From: Streptomyces hokutonensis
GTDB taxonomy: Bacteria > Actinomycetota > Actinomycetes > Streptomycetales > Streptomycetaceae
Reading direction: 5' to 3'
DNA: 64,000 bases
Assembly: GCF_000376565.1 (NCBI RefSeq)
Contig: NZ_BARG01000018.1
Coordinates: forward strand, 124,001-188,000
Shown here: piece after piece, positions 1 to 8,683 of the stretch
How positions within the stretch are numbered: the first letter of the stretch is position 1
Layout of the letters: the number at the start of each line of letters is the position of its first letter
Notes under the pieces: model-generated
What the model was told of the DNA's origin: nothing
Seen by the model: only the letters and a program-made list of their open reading frames with translations
The model's database searches: none
Position numbers and translations under genes: made by a program

Positions 1-30
1 ACGGCCCTGCGCACCTGCATCGAGATCTGA
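1..30 (+). CDS. 3' end of an upstream gene (partial)
   Basis: The window opens in frame with the last nine codons of a plus-strand gene, ending in residues TALRTCIEI and a TGA at 28-30. The next gene starts only 9 bases later, so the two are probably co-transcribed. Too little remains to name the product. Confidence 0.5.
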   Translation, partial: TALRTCIEI

Positions 31-39
31 AGGCCGGTC

Positions 40-990
40 ATGACGCTGCCACTTGAGGGCCTGGTCGCGATCGTCACCGGCGCCGGACGCGGGCTCGGCC
101 GGGCCGAGGCGCTCGAACTCGCCCGGCTCGGCGCGGCCGTGGTCGTCAACGACTACGGCCGGCCCGGCCGGGACGGCTCCGGCGAGGCCTCCGCGGGCCC
201 CGCCGAACAGGTCGCCGCCGAGATCCGCGAGGCGGGCGGCCGGGCCGTCGCCCACACCGGTGACGTGGCCGACACCCAACAGGCCGGCGAACTGGTCGAG
301 TCGGCGCTCGACGAGTTCGGCGGGCTCGACATCCTGGTCAACAACGCGGGCATCCTCCGCGACCGCATGGTCTTCTCCATGACGGAGGGCGAGTGGGACT
401 CGGTGATCCGGGTCCACCTCAAGGGCCACTTCAACACGACCCACTTCGCGTCCGCGCACTGGCGCCGCCGGTCCAAGGAGACGGGCGCGCCGGTGTACGG
501 GCGGATCGTGAACACCTCGTCCGAGGCGTTCCTCGCCGGTTCCGCCGGACAGCCCAACTACGCGGCGGCGAAAGGCGGAATCGTCGGCCTGACCACCTCC
601 ACGGCCCTGGCGCTGGCCAAGTACGGCGTCACCGCGAACGCCATCTGCCCGCGCGCCCGCACCCGGATGACCGAGGACGTCTTCGCCGGTTTCCAGGAGC
701 CCGAAGACGGCCTCGACCCGCTCGCACCCGAGCATGTCGCCCCGCTCGTCGGCTACTTGGCCTCACCGGCCGCCGCCCGGATCAACGGACAGCTGCTCGT
801 CGTCCACGGCGGCATGGTCGCGATCGTCGAACGCCCGCACGTGCAGGCCAAGTTCGACAGCAAGCAGGACACCTTCACCTACGACGAGCTGGACGCCGTA
901 CTCACTCCGCACTACGCGAGGCGGCCGGCGGAGGAGACGTTCGCGGCGGCCGAGGTGCTCGGGCTCAAGCGGGAGCCGGGCGGGGCATAG
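40..990 (+). CDS. SDR family oxidoreductase, (3R)-hydroxyacyl-CoA dehydrogenase-like
   Basis: A 316-residue NAD(P)-dependent short-chain dehydrogenase. The Rossmann glycine motif TGAGRGLG is at residues 13-20, NNAG at 101-104, and the catalytic Ser, Tyr174 and Lys178 (YAAAK) are in the expected order. The NDYGRPGRDGSG stretch after the second beta strand and the tail beyond the usual 250-residue core resemble the dehydrogenase part of multifunctional enzyme 2, so a 3-hydroxyacyl-CoA substrate in fatty-acid or steroid beta-oxidation is more likely than FabG-type synthesis. The ATG at 40 follows the previous stop by 9 bases with AAGG just upstream. The exact substrate cannot be read from the sequence. 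Confidence 0.85.
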   Translation: MTLPLEGLVAIVTGAGRGLGRAEALELARLGAAVVVNDYGRPGRDGSGEASAGPAEQVAAEIREAGGRAVAHTGDVADTQQAGELVESALDEFGGLDILVNNAGILRDRMVFSMTEGEWDSVIRVHLKGHFNTTHFASAHWRRRSKETGAPVYGRIVNTSSEAFLAGSAGQPNYAAAKGGIVGLTTSTALALAKYGVTANAICPRARTRMTEDVFAGFQEPEDGLDPLAPEHVAPLVGYLASPAAARINGQLLVVHGGMVAIVERPHVQAKFDSKQDTFTYDELDAVLTPHYARRPAEETFAAAEVLGLKREPGGA

Positions 991-999
991 GGAACGCGA

Positions 1000-1031
1000 C
1001 GGCCCCGCCCGTCCGGAGACGAGCGGGGCCG
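1000..1031. terminator. Bidirectional intrinsic terminator
   Basis: A perfect 9-bp inverted repeat (CGGCCCCGC at 1000-1008, GCGGGGCCG at 1023-1031) with a 14-base loop lies between two convergent genes. There is no U-tract, as is usual in Streptomyces. Confidence 0.7.
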
Positions 1032-1057
1032 TGTGGCGCAAGGTGCCTGACGTGCCG

Positions 1058-1216
1058 TCAGGCGTTCGCGTACTCGGACTGCTCCGAGGGCTTGCGGTGA
1101 CGGCCGTGGGCGGCCGAATCGCCGTCCTGCGCCGAGACCGGGCCCCGGTGCTTGCCGTGGCCGGAGGTGTCCTGCGTGTCGGCGGACATCGTCTGTGTGC
1201 TGCTCGTGTCGTTCAT
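1058..1216 (-). CDS. Small His/Arg-rich conserved hypothetical protein (52 aa)
   Basis: A 52-residue hydrophilic protein without cysteines or membrane segments. The second half carries two similar basic blocks, GHGKHRGPVSAQDGD and AHGRHRKPSEQSE, suggesting an internal duplication of a G/A-H-G-K/R-H-R motif. The ATG at 1216 is preceded by GGGGTGAAG, a plausible ribosome-binding site; a second ATG nine codons in is an alternative. It lies 125 bp beyond the end of the next minus-strand gene and may have its own promoter there. Small proteins of this look occur in streptomycetes, but I know of no function. Confidence 0.6.
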   Translation of the reverse strand: MNDTSSTQTMSADTQDTSGHGKHRGPVSAQDGDSAAHGRHRKPSEQSEYANA

Positions 1217-1341
1217 CGGAAACTTCACCCCGTAGTAACAAGATCCTTCATACAGCTCGGCGATCTTATCCAGCCGTTCCGGGGCCGACGCGAGGCGGAC
1301 CGCCGTCCGGAACGACTTCGTTACCGAGCCGCACCACTTTG

Positions 1342-2640
1342 TTACCCGACCGCCACCCGGCCTTTCAACGGAGCCTCCCGCAACGGCACCGGACGCGGTG
1401 CGACCGGCACCGGAGGATCCGGTTCGGACGGCCCTGACGGCTCGGGCGCGGCCTCCCCAGGCGCGCCCACCGTCCCGTCCCGAACCGGATCCCCCGGGCG
1501 TGTATCCCCCGTACCCCCCATTTCCCCCGTCACTCCGGGGTTCCCCGCGACCCCCGAGCCCCCGTGGCCCCCGTTGTCCCCCGCCCCCCTGGGCACCGCG
1601 AACCGCGCCACACCGCACGGCACTTCCCGTGTGGCGTACGGCAGTCGCAGCACCCCGTCCTCGCTCCACAGCCCGGCGCCCGCCAACCACCCCTCGGGCG
1701 CCGGGAGTTGGAGCAGCTGCCGGTCGGTGGGCCGCCATACGCCGAGCCAGCTGCCGGCCGGCCCGTCGATGCGCAGCGCCACCCCGCAGTTCTCCGGCAT
1801 CAGCACCTGCCCCGGCTGGATCGCGAACGGCGTCACCGTGCAGTCCGGCACCCGCAGGCACTCCGGGAACCGCACCGGCAGCGTGGAGCCGATCACCCCC
1901 CAGCCGAGCCGCTCCTCCCGCCCGGGCGACGGCGCGTCCGAGCGGATGAGCAGCAGCCCGCTGTCGGGATCGGCCGCGAGCAGCCGGTCGTCGCTGTCCG
2001 CCGCGATCTGGAGCAGCGGCGACACCTCCCCGTCCCGCTCCAGGTCGACCACGATCGCCTTGGTCCGCCCGCCGACCTCCCGGTCGAGCGCCAGCATCCG
2101 CCCCGCCCGGTCCAGCCAGACCCCGCCCGAACAGCGCCCCGGCACCATCGCGAGATGCTCGGGCCCGAAGGCACCCCCCGCCACCAGCCACACGGCCGTC
2201 GACCGCCGGCCCACGGCGAGGGCGTACGCCTTCTCGCCCCCAGGCGCAGGCGGCAGCAGTCGCAGCCGGGTGTCCGGGTCCGGGCACTCGATCGCGCCGA
2301 GCGCCAGCTCACCGGTGCCCGGACCGGTCGGGTAGAGCAGCGAGAACGTGTGCCGCCCGTCGACCAGCCGCCGGATGAGCACCCGCCCGTCGCCCATCGG
2401 CTGCACCTCGCTGCCGGGCTCCTCCGGCTGGTTGCCGGGCAGCGGCACGGCGTACGGCTCGGGGCCGTCCAGGGTCCACCGCTCCGGGAACAGACAGTCA
2501 CCGGCCGGCGCGAGGCGGGCCGCGTACGCCCCGTCCGCGCTGATCGCGCACGCGGTGCCCGCGGCACCATCGGTCCGCGTCTCCCCGTCCGTCTCCCCGT
2601 CCTCGTCCGCCGCCGTGGGCTCGATCGCACAGGCCGTCAT
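1342..2640 (-). CDS. Hypothetical protein, possible beta-propeller, with Gly/Pro-rich tail
   Basis: A 432-residue protein of unknown function. The ATG at 2640 is chosen because GGAGGTGA lies just upstream; the frame stays open to 2712 without a comparable site. Residues from about 40 to 330 contain repeated units ending in short motifs such as GDGRVLIRRL, GRMLALDREV and DSGLLLIRSD, which look like blades of a beta-propeller, but no named family is recognised. The last 90 residues are low-complexity Gly, Pro and acidic sequence (GDNGGHGGSGVAGNPG) and are probably disordered. There is no signal peptide or membrane segment, so it is probably cytoplasmic. It is divergent from the nif3 operon. Confidence 0.75.
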   Translation of the reverse strand: MTACAIEPTAADEDGETDGETRTDGAAGTACAISADGAYAARLAPAGDCLFPERWTLDGPEPYAVPLPGNQPEEPGSEVQPMGDGRVLIRRLVDGRHTFSLLYPTGPGTGELALGAIECPDPDTRLRLLPPAPGGEKAYALAVGRRSTAVWLVAGGAFGPEHLAMVPGRCSGGVWLDRAGRMLALDREVGGRTKAIVVDLERDGEVSPLLQIAADSDDRLLAADPDSGLLLIRSDAPSPGREERLGWGVIGSTLPVRFPECLRVPDCTVTPFAIQPGQVLMPENCGVALRIDGPAGSWLGVWRPTDRQLLQLPAPEGWLAGAGLWSEDGVLRLPYATREVPCGVARFAVPRGAGDNGGHGGSGVAGNPGVTGEMGGTGDTRPGDPVRDGTVGAPGEAAPEPSGPSEPDPPVPVAPRPVPLREAPLKGRVAVG

Positions 2641-2837
2641 GGTTCGGTCACCTCCGGCGACGAAACTAGTTTTCGTACGTACGGACGTGGGACCGATGAG
2701 CAGCCTCATCACACATAAGGGTGGCCAAGTAACGATTCGCCTGAGGAAACCGGGGCCGGTGTGCTGAACGGGACCGTAGGCCGTCTACGGCCGCTTCAGC
2801 GGTTCAGCCGCACAGTGCGGCCAGGTAGCCTTTGCCC

Positions 2838-3725
2838 GTGCCCCGTCAGCCCGTATCCCGTCAGTCCGCACCCCGCCTGTCCGAAGTCGTCGCCGCGCTG
2901 GAGAACCTGTGGCCCGCCGAACGGGCCGAGTCCTGGGACGCGGTCGGCACCGTCGTGGGCGACCCGGATCAGGACGTCACGCGCGTGCTGTTCGCCGTCG
3001 ACCCGGTCCAGGAGATCGTCGACGAGGCGGTGAAGCTGGGCGCCGACCTCCTGGTCACCCACCACCCCCTCTACCTCCGCGGTACGACCACGGTCGCGGC
3101 CTCCACCTTCAAGGGCCGCGTGGTGCACACCCTGATCAAGCACGACATCGCGCTGCACGTCGCCCACACCAACGCCGACCGCGCCGACCCGGGAGTCTCC
3201 GACGCCCTCGCGGGCGCGCTCGACCTCCGTGTCGTACGACCCCTCGTGCCGGACCCCACCGACCCCGACGGCCGCCGGGGCCTCGGCCGCGTCTGCGAGC
3301 TGGACCACCCCCTCACCGTCCGCGAACTCGCGGCCCGCGCCGCCGAGCGCCTCCCCGCCACCGCGCAGGGCATCCGTGTCGCCGGCGACCCCGACGCCCT
3401 GGTCCGCACGGTCGCCGTCAGCGGCGGCTCCGGCGACAGCCTCTTCGACGACGTACGCGCGGCGGGCGTCGACGCCTTCCTCACCGCGGACCTCCGCCAC
3501 CACCCGGTGTCCGAGGCCCGCGCCCACAGTCCTCTCGCGCTGCTCGACGCGGCGCACTGGGCCACCGAGTGGCCCTGGTGCGAGCTGGCCGCCGCCCAGC
3601 TCGACGAGATCTCCGACCGCGAGGGATGGGACCTCAGGGTCCACGTCTCCAAGACGGTCACCGACCCCTGGACCGCCCACGCGGCGTCCTCCGCCACACC
3701 TGACCCACTGGGAGCCCCCAACTGA
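2838..3725 (+). CDS. Nif3-like dinuclear metal centre protein (YbgI/DUF34)
   Basis: About 295 residues of the Nif3/DUF34 family, toroidal proteins with a dinuclear metal site. The metal-binding HHP motif is at residues 75-77 (LLVTHHPLYLRG), the second conserved motif HTNAD follows, and the C-terminal HH region (TADLRHHPVSEA) with a final conserved His/Glu block is present. Members are often labelled GTP cyclohydrolase 1 type 2, but the cellular role is unsettled. The GTG at 2838 gives the start nearest to family length; a TTG at 2832 is the alternative and has the better-spaced AGG. The stop overlaps the next gene's start by four bases, so the two are translationally coupled. Confidence 0.9.
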   Translation: MPRQPVSRQSAPRLSEVVAALENLWPAERAESWDAVGTVVGDPDQDVTRVLFAVDPVQEIVDEAVKLGADLLVTHHPLYLRGTTTVAASTFKGRVVHTLIKHDIALHVAHTNADRADPGVSDALAGALDLRVVRPLVPDPTDPDGRRGLGRVCELDHPLTVRELAARAAERLPATAQGIRVAGDPDALVRTVAVSGGSGDSLFDDVRAAGVDAFLTADLRHHPVSEARAHSPLALLDAAHWATEWPWCELAAAQLDEISDREGWDLRVHVSKTVTDPWTAHAASSATPDPLGAPN

Positions 3726-4465
3726 ACGCCGCGCCCGCCGACCAGATCCGACTTCTCGACGTCCAGGCCCTCGACGTACGCCTCTCGCAGCTCGCGCACA
3801 GGCGCAACTCGCTGCCCGAGCACGCCGAGATCGACGCGCTGACCAAGGACCTCACGCAGCTGCGCGACCTGCTCGTGGCCGTGCAGACCGAGGAGAGCGA
3901 CTGCGCCCGCGAGCAGACCAAGGCCGAGCAGGACGTCGACCAGGTCCGCCAGCGCGCCACCCGCGACCAGCAGCGCCTCGACTCCGGCGCCGTCACCTCG
4001 CCCAAGGACCTGGAGAACCTCCAGCGCGAGATCGTCTCCCTCGCCAAGCGCCAGGGCGACCTGGAGGACATCGTCCTGGAGGTCATGGAGCGCCGTGAGT
4101 CCGCGCAGGAGCGCACCGCCGAACTGACCGAGCGCGTCGGCTCCGTGCAGGGCAAGATCGACGACGCGACCGCCCGCCGTGACGCCGCCGCCGAGACCCT
4201 CGACGCGGACGAGGCCAAGGCCGAGAAGGAGCGCGAGGTCATCGCGGCCACCATCCCCGCCGACCTCCTCAAGCTCTACGACAAGCTCCGCCAGCAGCAG
4301 GGCGGCATCGGCGCGGCCAAGCTCTACCAGCGCACCTGCCAGGGCTGCCGCCAGGAGCTCGCCATCACCGACATCAACGAGATCCGCGCGGCGGCCCCCG
4401 ACACGGTGGTCCGCTGCGAGAACTGCCGCCGCATCCTGGTGCGCACGTCCGAGTCCGGTCTGTAA
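3722..4465 (+). CDS. C4 zinc-ribbon coiled-coil protein with CTG start
   Basis: A 247-residue protein of the COG1579 type. A long charged coiled coil spans roughly residues 10-175 and a C-terminal zinc ribbon is formed by Cys207/Cys210 (CQGC) and Cys232/Cys235 (CENC). Family members are thought to bind nucleic acid or to act in a late secretion/chaperone role; the function here is inferred only. The open frame reaches back to a CTG at 3722-3724 inside CTGA, overlapping the nif3 stop. The first later GTG (3875) would delete 51 residues of coiled coil, so CTG is the likely start, presumably by re-initiation. It lies between nif3 and the RNase H gene in one operon. Confidence 0.88.
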   Translation: MNAAPADQIRLLDVQALDVRLSQLAHRRNSLPEHAEIDALTKDLTQLRDLLVAVQTEESDCAREQTKAEQDVDQVRQRATRDQQRLDSGAVTSPKDLENLQREIVSLAKRQGDLEDIVLEVMERRESAQERTAELTERVGSVQGKIDDATARRDAAAETLDADEAKAEKEREVIAATIPADLLKLYDKLRQQQGGIGAAKLYQRTCQGCRQELAITDINEIRAAAPDTVVRCENCRRILVRTSESGL

Positions 4466-4477
4466 GGGGTTTACGGC

Positions 4478-5698
4478 GTGCGGGAGTTCATCGTCGAGGC
4501 AGACGGCGGTTCCCGGGGCAACCCGGGTCCCGCGGGTTACGGCAGCGTGGTCATCGACGCGACGACGGGGGAGACCCTGGTGGAGGCGGCCGAGTACATC
4601 GGCGTAGCCACGAACAACGTCGCCGAGTACCGGGGCCTGATCGCGGGCCTCCACGCCGCCCACACCCTGGACCCCGCCGCCCGGATCCACGTCCGCATGG
4701 ACTCCAAGCTGGTAGTGGAACAGATGTCGGGCCGCTGGAAGATCAAACACCCCGACATGAAGCCCTTGGCGGCGGAGGCGGGTTCGGTGTTCCCGGTGGA
4801 CCAGGTGACGTACGAGTGGATTCCCCGGGAGAAGAACAAGCACGCGGACAGGCTGGCGAACGAGGCGATGGACGCCGGGAAGCGGGGCGAGCAGTGGTCG
4901 GCGGCGGATTCCACGGCTGAACTTCGCAGCGCAGGCTCAGGCGTCCCACCTAAGGGGCGCGGGGAACTGCGCGACCAGCCCCCACCGGCCCGCACTCCGA
5001 CGACGACCGAAGCCGATGTCCGCGCCGCCCGCAATGTAGCGACCCCCAGCACAGGTTGGGCCCCCGCAGACATGGGCGCCCCCGCAACCTTCGTCCTCCT
5101 CCGCCACGGCGAAACCCCCCTCACCCCCCAGAAGCGCTTCTCCGGCAGCGGCGGCACCAACCCCTCCCTCTCACCCGTCGGCCAGGACCAAGCCGCCCGC
5201 GCGGCAACCGCGTTGGCGGCCCGCGGCACGATCCAGCACATCCTCGCGTCCCCCCTCACCCGCACCCGCGAGACCGCCGCGGCCGTGGCCGACCGTCTCG
5301 GCCTGGACGTGACGATCGAAGAGGGCCTGCGCGAAACGGACTTCGGCGCCTGGGAGGGCCTCACCTTCGGCGAGGTCAGGGAGCGCTACCCGGACGACCT
5401 GACGACATGGCTCGGCGACCCGACGGCCCAACCCACCGGCGGCGGCGAGAGTTTCGCGGCCACGGCGACCCGTATCGCCGCCACCCGCGACAAGCTGGTC
5501 GCGGCCTACGCGGGCCGCACGGTCCTGCTCGTCACGCACGTCACGCCGATCAAGACGTTCGTCCAACTCGCCCTGGGCGCCCCGCCGGAGTCCCTGTTCC
5601 GCATGGAACTCTCGGCGGCCTCGCTCTCCGCGGTGGCGTACTACGCGGACGGCAACGCGAGCGTACGGCTGTTCAACGACACGTCCCACCTGCGCTGA
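4478..5698 (+). CDS. Bifunctional RNase HI / acid phosphatase (phosphoglycerate mutase-like)
   Basis: A 406-residue fusion. Residues 1-135 form an RNase HI domain with the acidic catalytic set Asp9 (EADGGSRGNPGP), Glu50 (NNVAEYRGL), Asp75 (RMDSKL) and Asp124 (HADRLANEAMD). A Pro/Thr-rich linker follows to about 200. A histidine-phosphatase domain then carries the RHGE motif (Arg209-His210), a mid-domain acidic residue (ETDFGAWEG) and a second catalytic His in LLVTHVTP. It corresponds to S. coelicolor SCO2299, shown to have RNase H and acid phosphatase activities. The RNase H part removes RNA from RNA/DNA hybrids; the physiological phosphatase substrate is unclear. It starts at GTG 12 bases after the zinc-ribbon stop, and its 3' end overlaps the convergent eda gene by 26 bases. 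Confidence 0.93.
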   Translation: MREFIVEADGGSRGNPGPAGYGSVVIDATTGETLVEAAEYIGVATNNVAEYRGLIAGLHAAHTLDPAARIHVRMDSKLVVEQMSGRWKIKHPDMKPLAAEAGSVFPVDQVTYEWIPREKNKHADRLANEAMDAGKRGEQWSAADSTAELRSAGSGVPPKGRGELRDQPPPARTPTTTEADVRAARNVATPSTGWAPADMGAPATFVLLRHGETPLTPQKRFSGSGGTNPSLSPVGQDQAARAATALAARGTIQHILASPLTRTRETAAAVADRLGLDVTIEEGLRETDFGAWEGLTFGEVRERYPDDLTTWLGDPTAQPTGGGESFAATATRIAATRDKLVAAYAGRTVLLVTHVTPIKTFVQLALGAPPESLFRMELSAASLSAVAYYADGNASVRLFNDTSHLR

Positions 5699-6311
5699 GC
5701 GTCGCCGCCTCGCGGGCCAGTGCCTCGATCCGCCCCCAGTCCCGCGCGGCCACCGCGTCCGCCGGGATCATCCAACTCCCGCCCACGCAGCCGACGTTGG
5801 GCAACGCCAGGTAGTCCGGTGCGGAGTCGATGCCTATCCCACCGGTGGGACAGAACCGCGCCTGCGGCAACGGCCCGGCCAGCGACCTGAGATAGGCCGT
5901 ACCGCCCGCAGCCGCGGCCGGGAAGAACTTCATCTCCCGCACCCCGCGCTCCAGCAGCGCCACGACTTCCGACGTCGTCGACACCCCCGGCAGGAACGGC
6001 ACCCCGGACCCCTGCATCGACTCCAGCAGCAGCTCGGTCCACCCGGGGCTCACCAGAAAACCGGCCCCCGCCGCCACCGACTCCTTCACCTGCCCCGGAG
6101 TCAGTACGGTCCCGACCCCGACGACCGCCCCCGACACCTCGTCCGCGATGGCCCGCAGCGCGTCCAGCGCGGCCGGTGTCCGCAACGTCACCTCGATCGC
6201 CGGCAGCCCGCCCGCGACCAGTGCCCGCGCGAGCGGTACGGCGTCGGCCGCGTCCTCGATGACGACGACGGGCAGAACGGGAGCGAGATCGAGCAGCGAG
6301 GAGGAGGCCAT
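5673..6311 (-). CDS. eda: KDPG/KHG aldolase
   Basis: A 212-residue class I aldolase that cleaves 2-keto-3-deoxy-6-phosphogluconate to pyruvate and glyceraldehyde 3-phosphate (Entner-Doudoroff route) and often 4-hydroxy-2-oxoglutarate. The active-site Glu40 and Arg44 lie in IEVTLRT and the Schiff-base lysine is Lys128 in MKFFPA; the phosphate-binding loop PTGGIG is near 155-160. The ATG at 6311 is preceded by AGGATGAGG. A perfect 13-bp inverted repeat lies 22-54 bases upstream and probably controls it. The gene ends inside the convergent RNase H gene. No other Entner-Doudoroff gene lies nearby. Confidence 0.9.
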   Translation of the reverse strand: MASSSLLDLAPVLPVVVIEDAADAVPLARALVAGGLPAIEVTLRTPAALDALRAIADEVSGAVVGVGTVLTPGQVKESVAAGAGFLVSPGWTELLLESMQGSGVPFLPGVSTTSEVVALLERGVREMKFFPAAAAGGTAYLRSLAGPLPQARFCPTGGIGIDSAPDYLALPNVGCVGGSWMIPADAVAARDWGRIEALAREAATLSAGGTCR

Positions 6312-6333
6312 GGCCTCATCCTGCCGAGCGCAA

Positions 6334-6365
6334 GCATTCTGCGCAAAGGTCATTGCGCAGAATGC
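6334..6365. promoter_or_regulatory. Candidate operator: perfect 13-bp inverted repeat upstream of eda
   Basis: GCATTCTGCGCAA at 6334-6346 and its exact complement at 6353-6365 are separated by six bases, in the 79-bp gap between yaaA and eda. The arm sequence (TTGCGCA plus GAATGC) and the extended AT-containing dyad look like a dimer binding site rather than a terminator. An Lrp/AsnC- or IclR-type regulator is a guess. Confidence 0.6.
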
Positions 6366-6390
6366 AACACGCACCCGTCTCGGGAAATGC

Positions 6391-7173
6391 TCAGTGAATC
6401 TCGTCCACCAGCACATCCAGCGACCAGGCCCGCCCCGCCTGCCCGGGCGCCTCCGCCTCCACCTCGTACCCCAGCCCGCGCAACGCGTCCACCAGCTCGG
6501 CGGGCGTGCCCGGCACGCTCGGCGCCGAGACCAGACTCCGTACGATCCGCCCCTTCGTCGCCTTGTTGAAGTGGCTGACGACCTTCCGGGTCGGCGCGTG
6601 CAGCACCCGTACGGTCGCCGTCCGCCCCGCGACCTCGCCCTTCGGCTTCCACGCCGCCGCGTACGCGGAGGACCGCAGGTCGAGCACGAGCCCGTTCCCG
6701 GCGGCCTCGGGCAGCACGGCCGCCATCGGCGCCCGCCAGTGCGCACCCAGCGCCCCGAGCCCCGGCAGCCGTACCCCCATCGAGCAGCGGTACGACGGAA
6801 TCCGGTCCGTCACCCGCACCGCGCCCCACAGCCCGGAGAACACGAGCAGCGAGCGCGCGGCGCGCTTCTTCGCGGCCGTGTCCAGCGAGGCCAGGTCGAG
6901 GGCGTCGTAGAGGACACCCGTGTAGATCTCCCCGGCGGGTCGCGCGCCCGCCGTCCGCAGGTCGACGTTCTTGGCGATCTCGCCGCGCAGTCCCTCGCTC
7001 AGGCCCAGCACCTCGCGTGCCTTGTCCTCGTCGGCCGCGCACAGGTCGACGAGTTCGTCGAGTACGGCCGCGCGGGCGTCGGCGAGTCCCGGCAGCGACA
7101 GCGATTCCGGCTTGAGCGGGGCACCGCGGCCGGAGGAGGCCTTGCCTTCGGAGGGCGGCAGCAGGACGAGCAC
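6391..7173 (-). CDS. yaaA: Peroxide stress protein YaaA (UPF0246)
   Basis: A 260-residue member of the YaaA/DUF328 family, opening with [11 protein letters not shown] and containing the conserved blocks [21 protein letters not shown] and HFNKATKGR. In E. coli YaaA lowers free intracellular iron during hydrogen peroxide stress and binds DNA; a similar role is assumed here. The GTG at 7173 has AAGGAG at a normal distance. It is followed on the same strand by eda after 79 bases that hold a strong dyad, so the two are probably separately controlled. Confidence 0.88.
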   Translation of the reverse strand: MLVLLPPSEGKASSGRGAPLKPESLSLPGLADARAAVLDELVDLCAADEDKAREVLGLSEGLRGEIAKNVDLRTAGARPAGEIYTGVLYDALDLASLDTAAKKRAARSLLVFSGLWGAVRVTDRIPSYRCSMGVRLPGLGALGAHWRAPMAAVLPEAAGNGLVLDLRSSAYAAAWKPKGEVAGRTATVRVLHAPTRKVVSHFNKATKGRIVRSLVSAPSVPGTPAELVDALRGLGYEVEAEAPGQAGRAWSLDVLVDEIH

Positions 7174-7249
7174 GGTGGGTATCTCCTTACGGTGGGTGCT
7201 GCGCCAGCGTAAAGGGTGCGGCCGGGCGGATTGTGCCTACGCTCGTGTC

Positions 7250-8683
7250 ATGCCCCGCCGCCGCATCCGGGTGACCGGCACCCCCGAAGCCCCGCTCCGC
7301 GCCGCCCTCGCCGCGCTCCGCACCGAACTCGGCGTACCCGAGAGCTTCCCGCCGGAGGTACTGGCCGAGGCGGAACGGGCCGCCGCCGCGCCGCTGCCGC
7401 AGGTCCCGGACGCCACGGACCTCCCCTTCTTCACCGTCGACCCGCCCACGTCCATGGACCTCGACCAGGCGATGCACCTGTCCCGCCGGGGGACCGGCGG
7501 CTACCGGGTCCGGTACGCCATCGCCGACGTGGCCTCCTTCGTCGTACCCGGCGGAGCGCTCGACACGGAGGCCCACCGCCGCGTCACCACCCTCTATTTC
7601 CCCGACGAGAAGACCCCGCTGCACCCGCCCCTGCTCAGCGAGGGCGCCGCGAGTCTGCTGCCGGACGTGACCCGGCCGGCGGTGCTGTGGACGATCGACC
7701 TGGACGCGGACGGCCGTACGGTCGCCGTCGACGTCCACCGGGCGCTCGTCCGCAGCCGGGCCAAGCTCGACTACGCGACCGTCCAGCGGCGCATCGACGC
7801 GGGCACCGCCGAGGAACCGCTCGCGCTGCTCAAGGACATCGGCGAGGCGCGCGAACGCCTGGAGGTGGAGCGCGGCGGCATCTCCCTCAACGTGCCCGAG
7901 CAGGAGATCGTCGAGCGCGACCACACCTACGAACTCGCCTACCGCGCCCCGCTCCCCGCCGACGGCTGGAACGCCCAGATCTCCCTGCTCACCGGCATGG
8001 CCGCCGCCGACCTGATGCTCAAGCACGGCACGGGCGTCCTGCGCACCCTGCCCGCCGCCCCGGACGGCGCGGTCGGCCGCCTCCACCGCACGGCCCACGC
8101 CCTGGGCATCGACTGGCCGCACCACGTGTCGTACGCGCAGCTCATCCGCTCCCTCGACCCGCACCTCCCGCACCACGCGGCCTTCCTCCAGGAGTGCACG
8201 GCTCTGCTGCGCGGCGCGGGCTACACGGTCTTCCGGGACGGCGAACTCCCGCCCATCACCACCCACGCGGCCGTCGCCGCCCCCTACACCCACTGCACGG
8301 CCCCGCTACGACGTCTCGTCGACCGCTACGCCGCCGAGATCTGCCTCTCTCCGCAGTCCCCGCCCGCCTGGGTCCTGGCCGGCCTCGACGCCCTCCCCAA
8401 ACAGATGGCCGACGGCACCCGCCTCGCGGGCACCGTCGAGCGCGAGTGCGTCGACATCGTCGAGGCCGCACTGCTGAAGGACCGCGTCGGCGACCTCTTC
8501 GACGGCTATGTCGTCGACGTGGACGAACACCAACCCGCCGTGGGAAAGGTGCAGTTGGACTCCCCGGCCGTCGTCGCCCGCCTCGAAGGCGGTACGACTC
8601 CGCTGCCCCTGGGGGAGCGGCTGCGGGTCCGGCTCACACAGGCGGACCCGGGGACGTCGAAGGTGCGGTTCGCGCCTGCTTGA
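7250..8683 (+). CDS. RNB-domain ribonuclease (RNase II/R family)
   Basis: A 477-residue exoribonuclease built almost only of the RNB catalytic domain. The acidic metal-binding cluster is at Asp64, Asp70 and Asp72 (VDPPTSMDLDQAM). Further conserved blocks are the ADVASFV region, the FPDEKTPLHPPLLSEGAASLLP stretch, and YTHCTAPLRRLVDRY near the C terminus with the RNA-contacting arginines. The cold-shock and S1 domains of canonical RNase II/R are reduced or missing, as in other actinobacterial short RNB proteins. The ATG at 7250 is chosen from the start of homology; no strong ribosome-binding site precedes it, so the message may be leaderless. Its last 50 bases overlap the convergent membrane-protein gene. 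Confidence 0.88.
   Translation: MPRRRIRVTGTPEAPLRAALAALRTELGVPESFPPEVLAEAERAAAAPLPQVPDATDLPFFTVDPPTSMDLDQAMHLSRRGTGGYRVRYAIADVASFVVPGGALDTEAHRRVTTLYFPDEKTPLHPPLLSEGAASLLPDVTRPAVLWTIDLDADGRTVAVDVHRALVRSRAKLDYATVQRRIDAGTAEEPLALLKDIGEARERLEVERGGISLNVPEQEIVERDHTYELAYRAPLPADGWNAQISLLTGMAAADLMLKHGTGVLRTLPAAPDGAVGRLHRTAHALGIDWPHHVSYAQLIRSLDPHLPHHAAFLQECTALLRGAGYTVFRDGELPPITTHAAVAAPYTHCTAPLRRLVDRYAAEICLSPQSPPAWVLAGLDALPKQMADGTRLAGTVERECVDIVEAALLKDRVGDLFDGYVVDVDEHQPAVGKVQLDSPAVVARLEGGTTPLPLGERLRVRLTQADPGTSKVRFAPA

Noticed and set aside
734..2335. A 533-codon plus-strand frame over the SDR end and the 432-aa hypothetical gene
   Set aside because: Ser/Pro/Arg-rich translation, crosses a strong terminator and the real minus-strand genes, which have good ribosome-binding sites.
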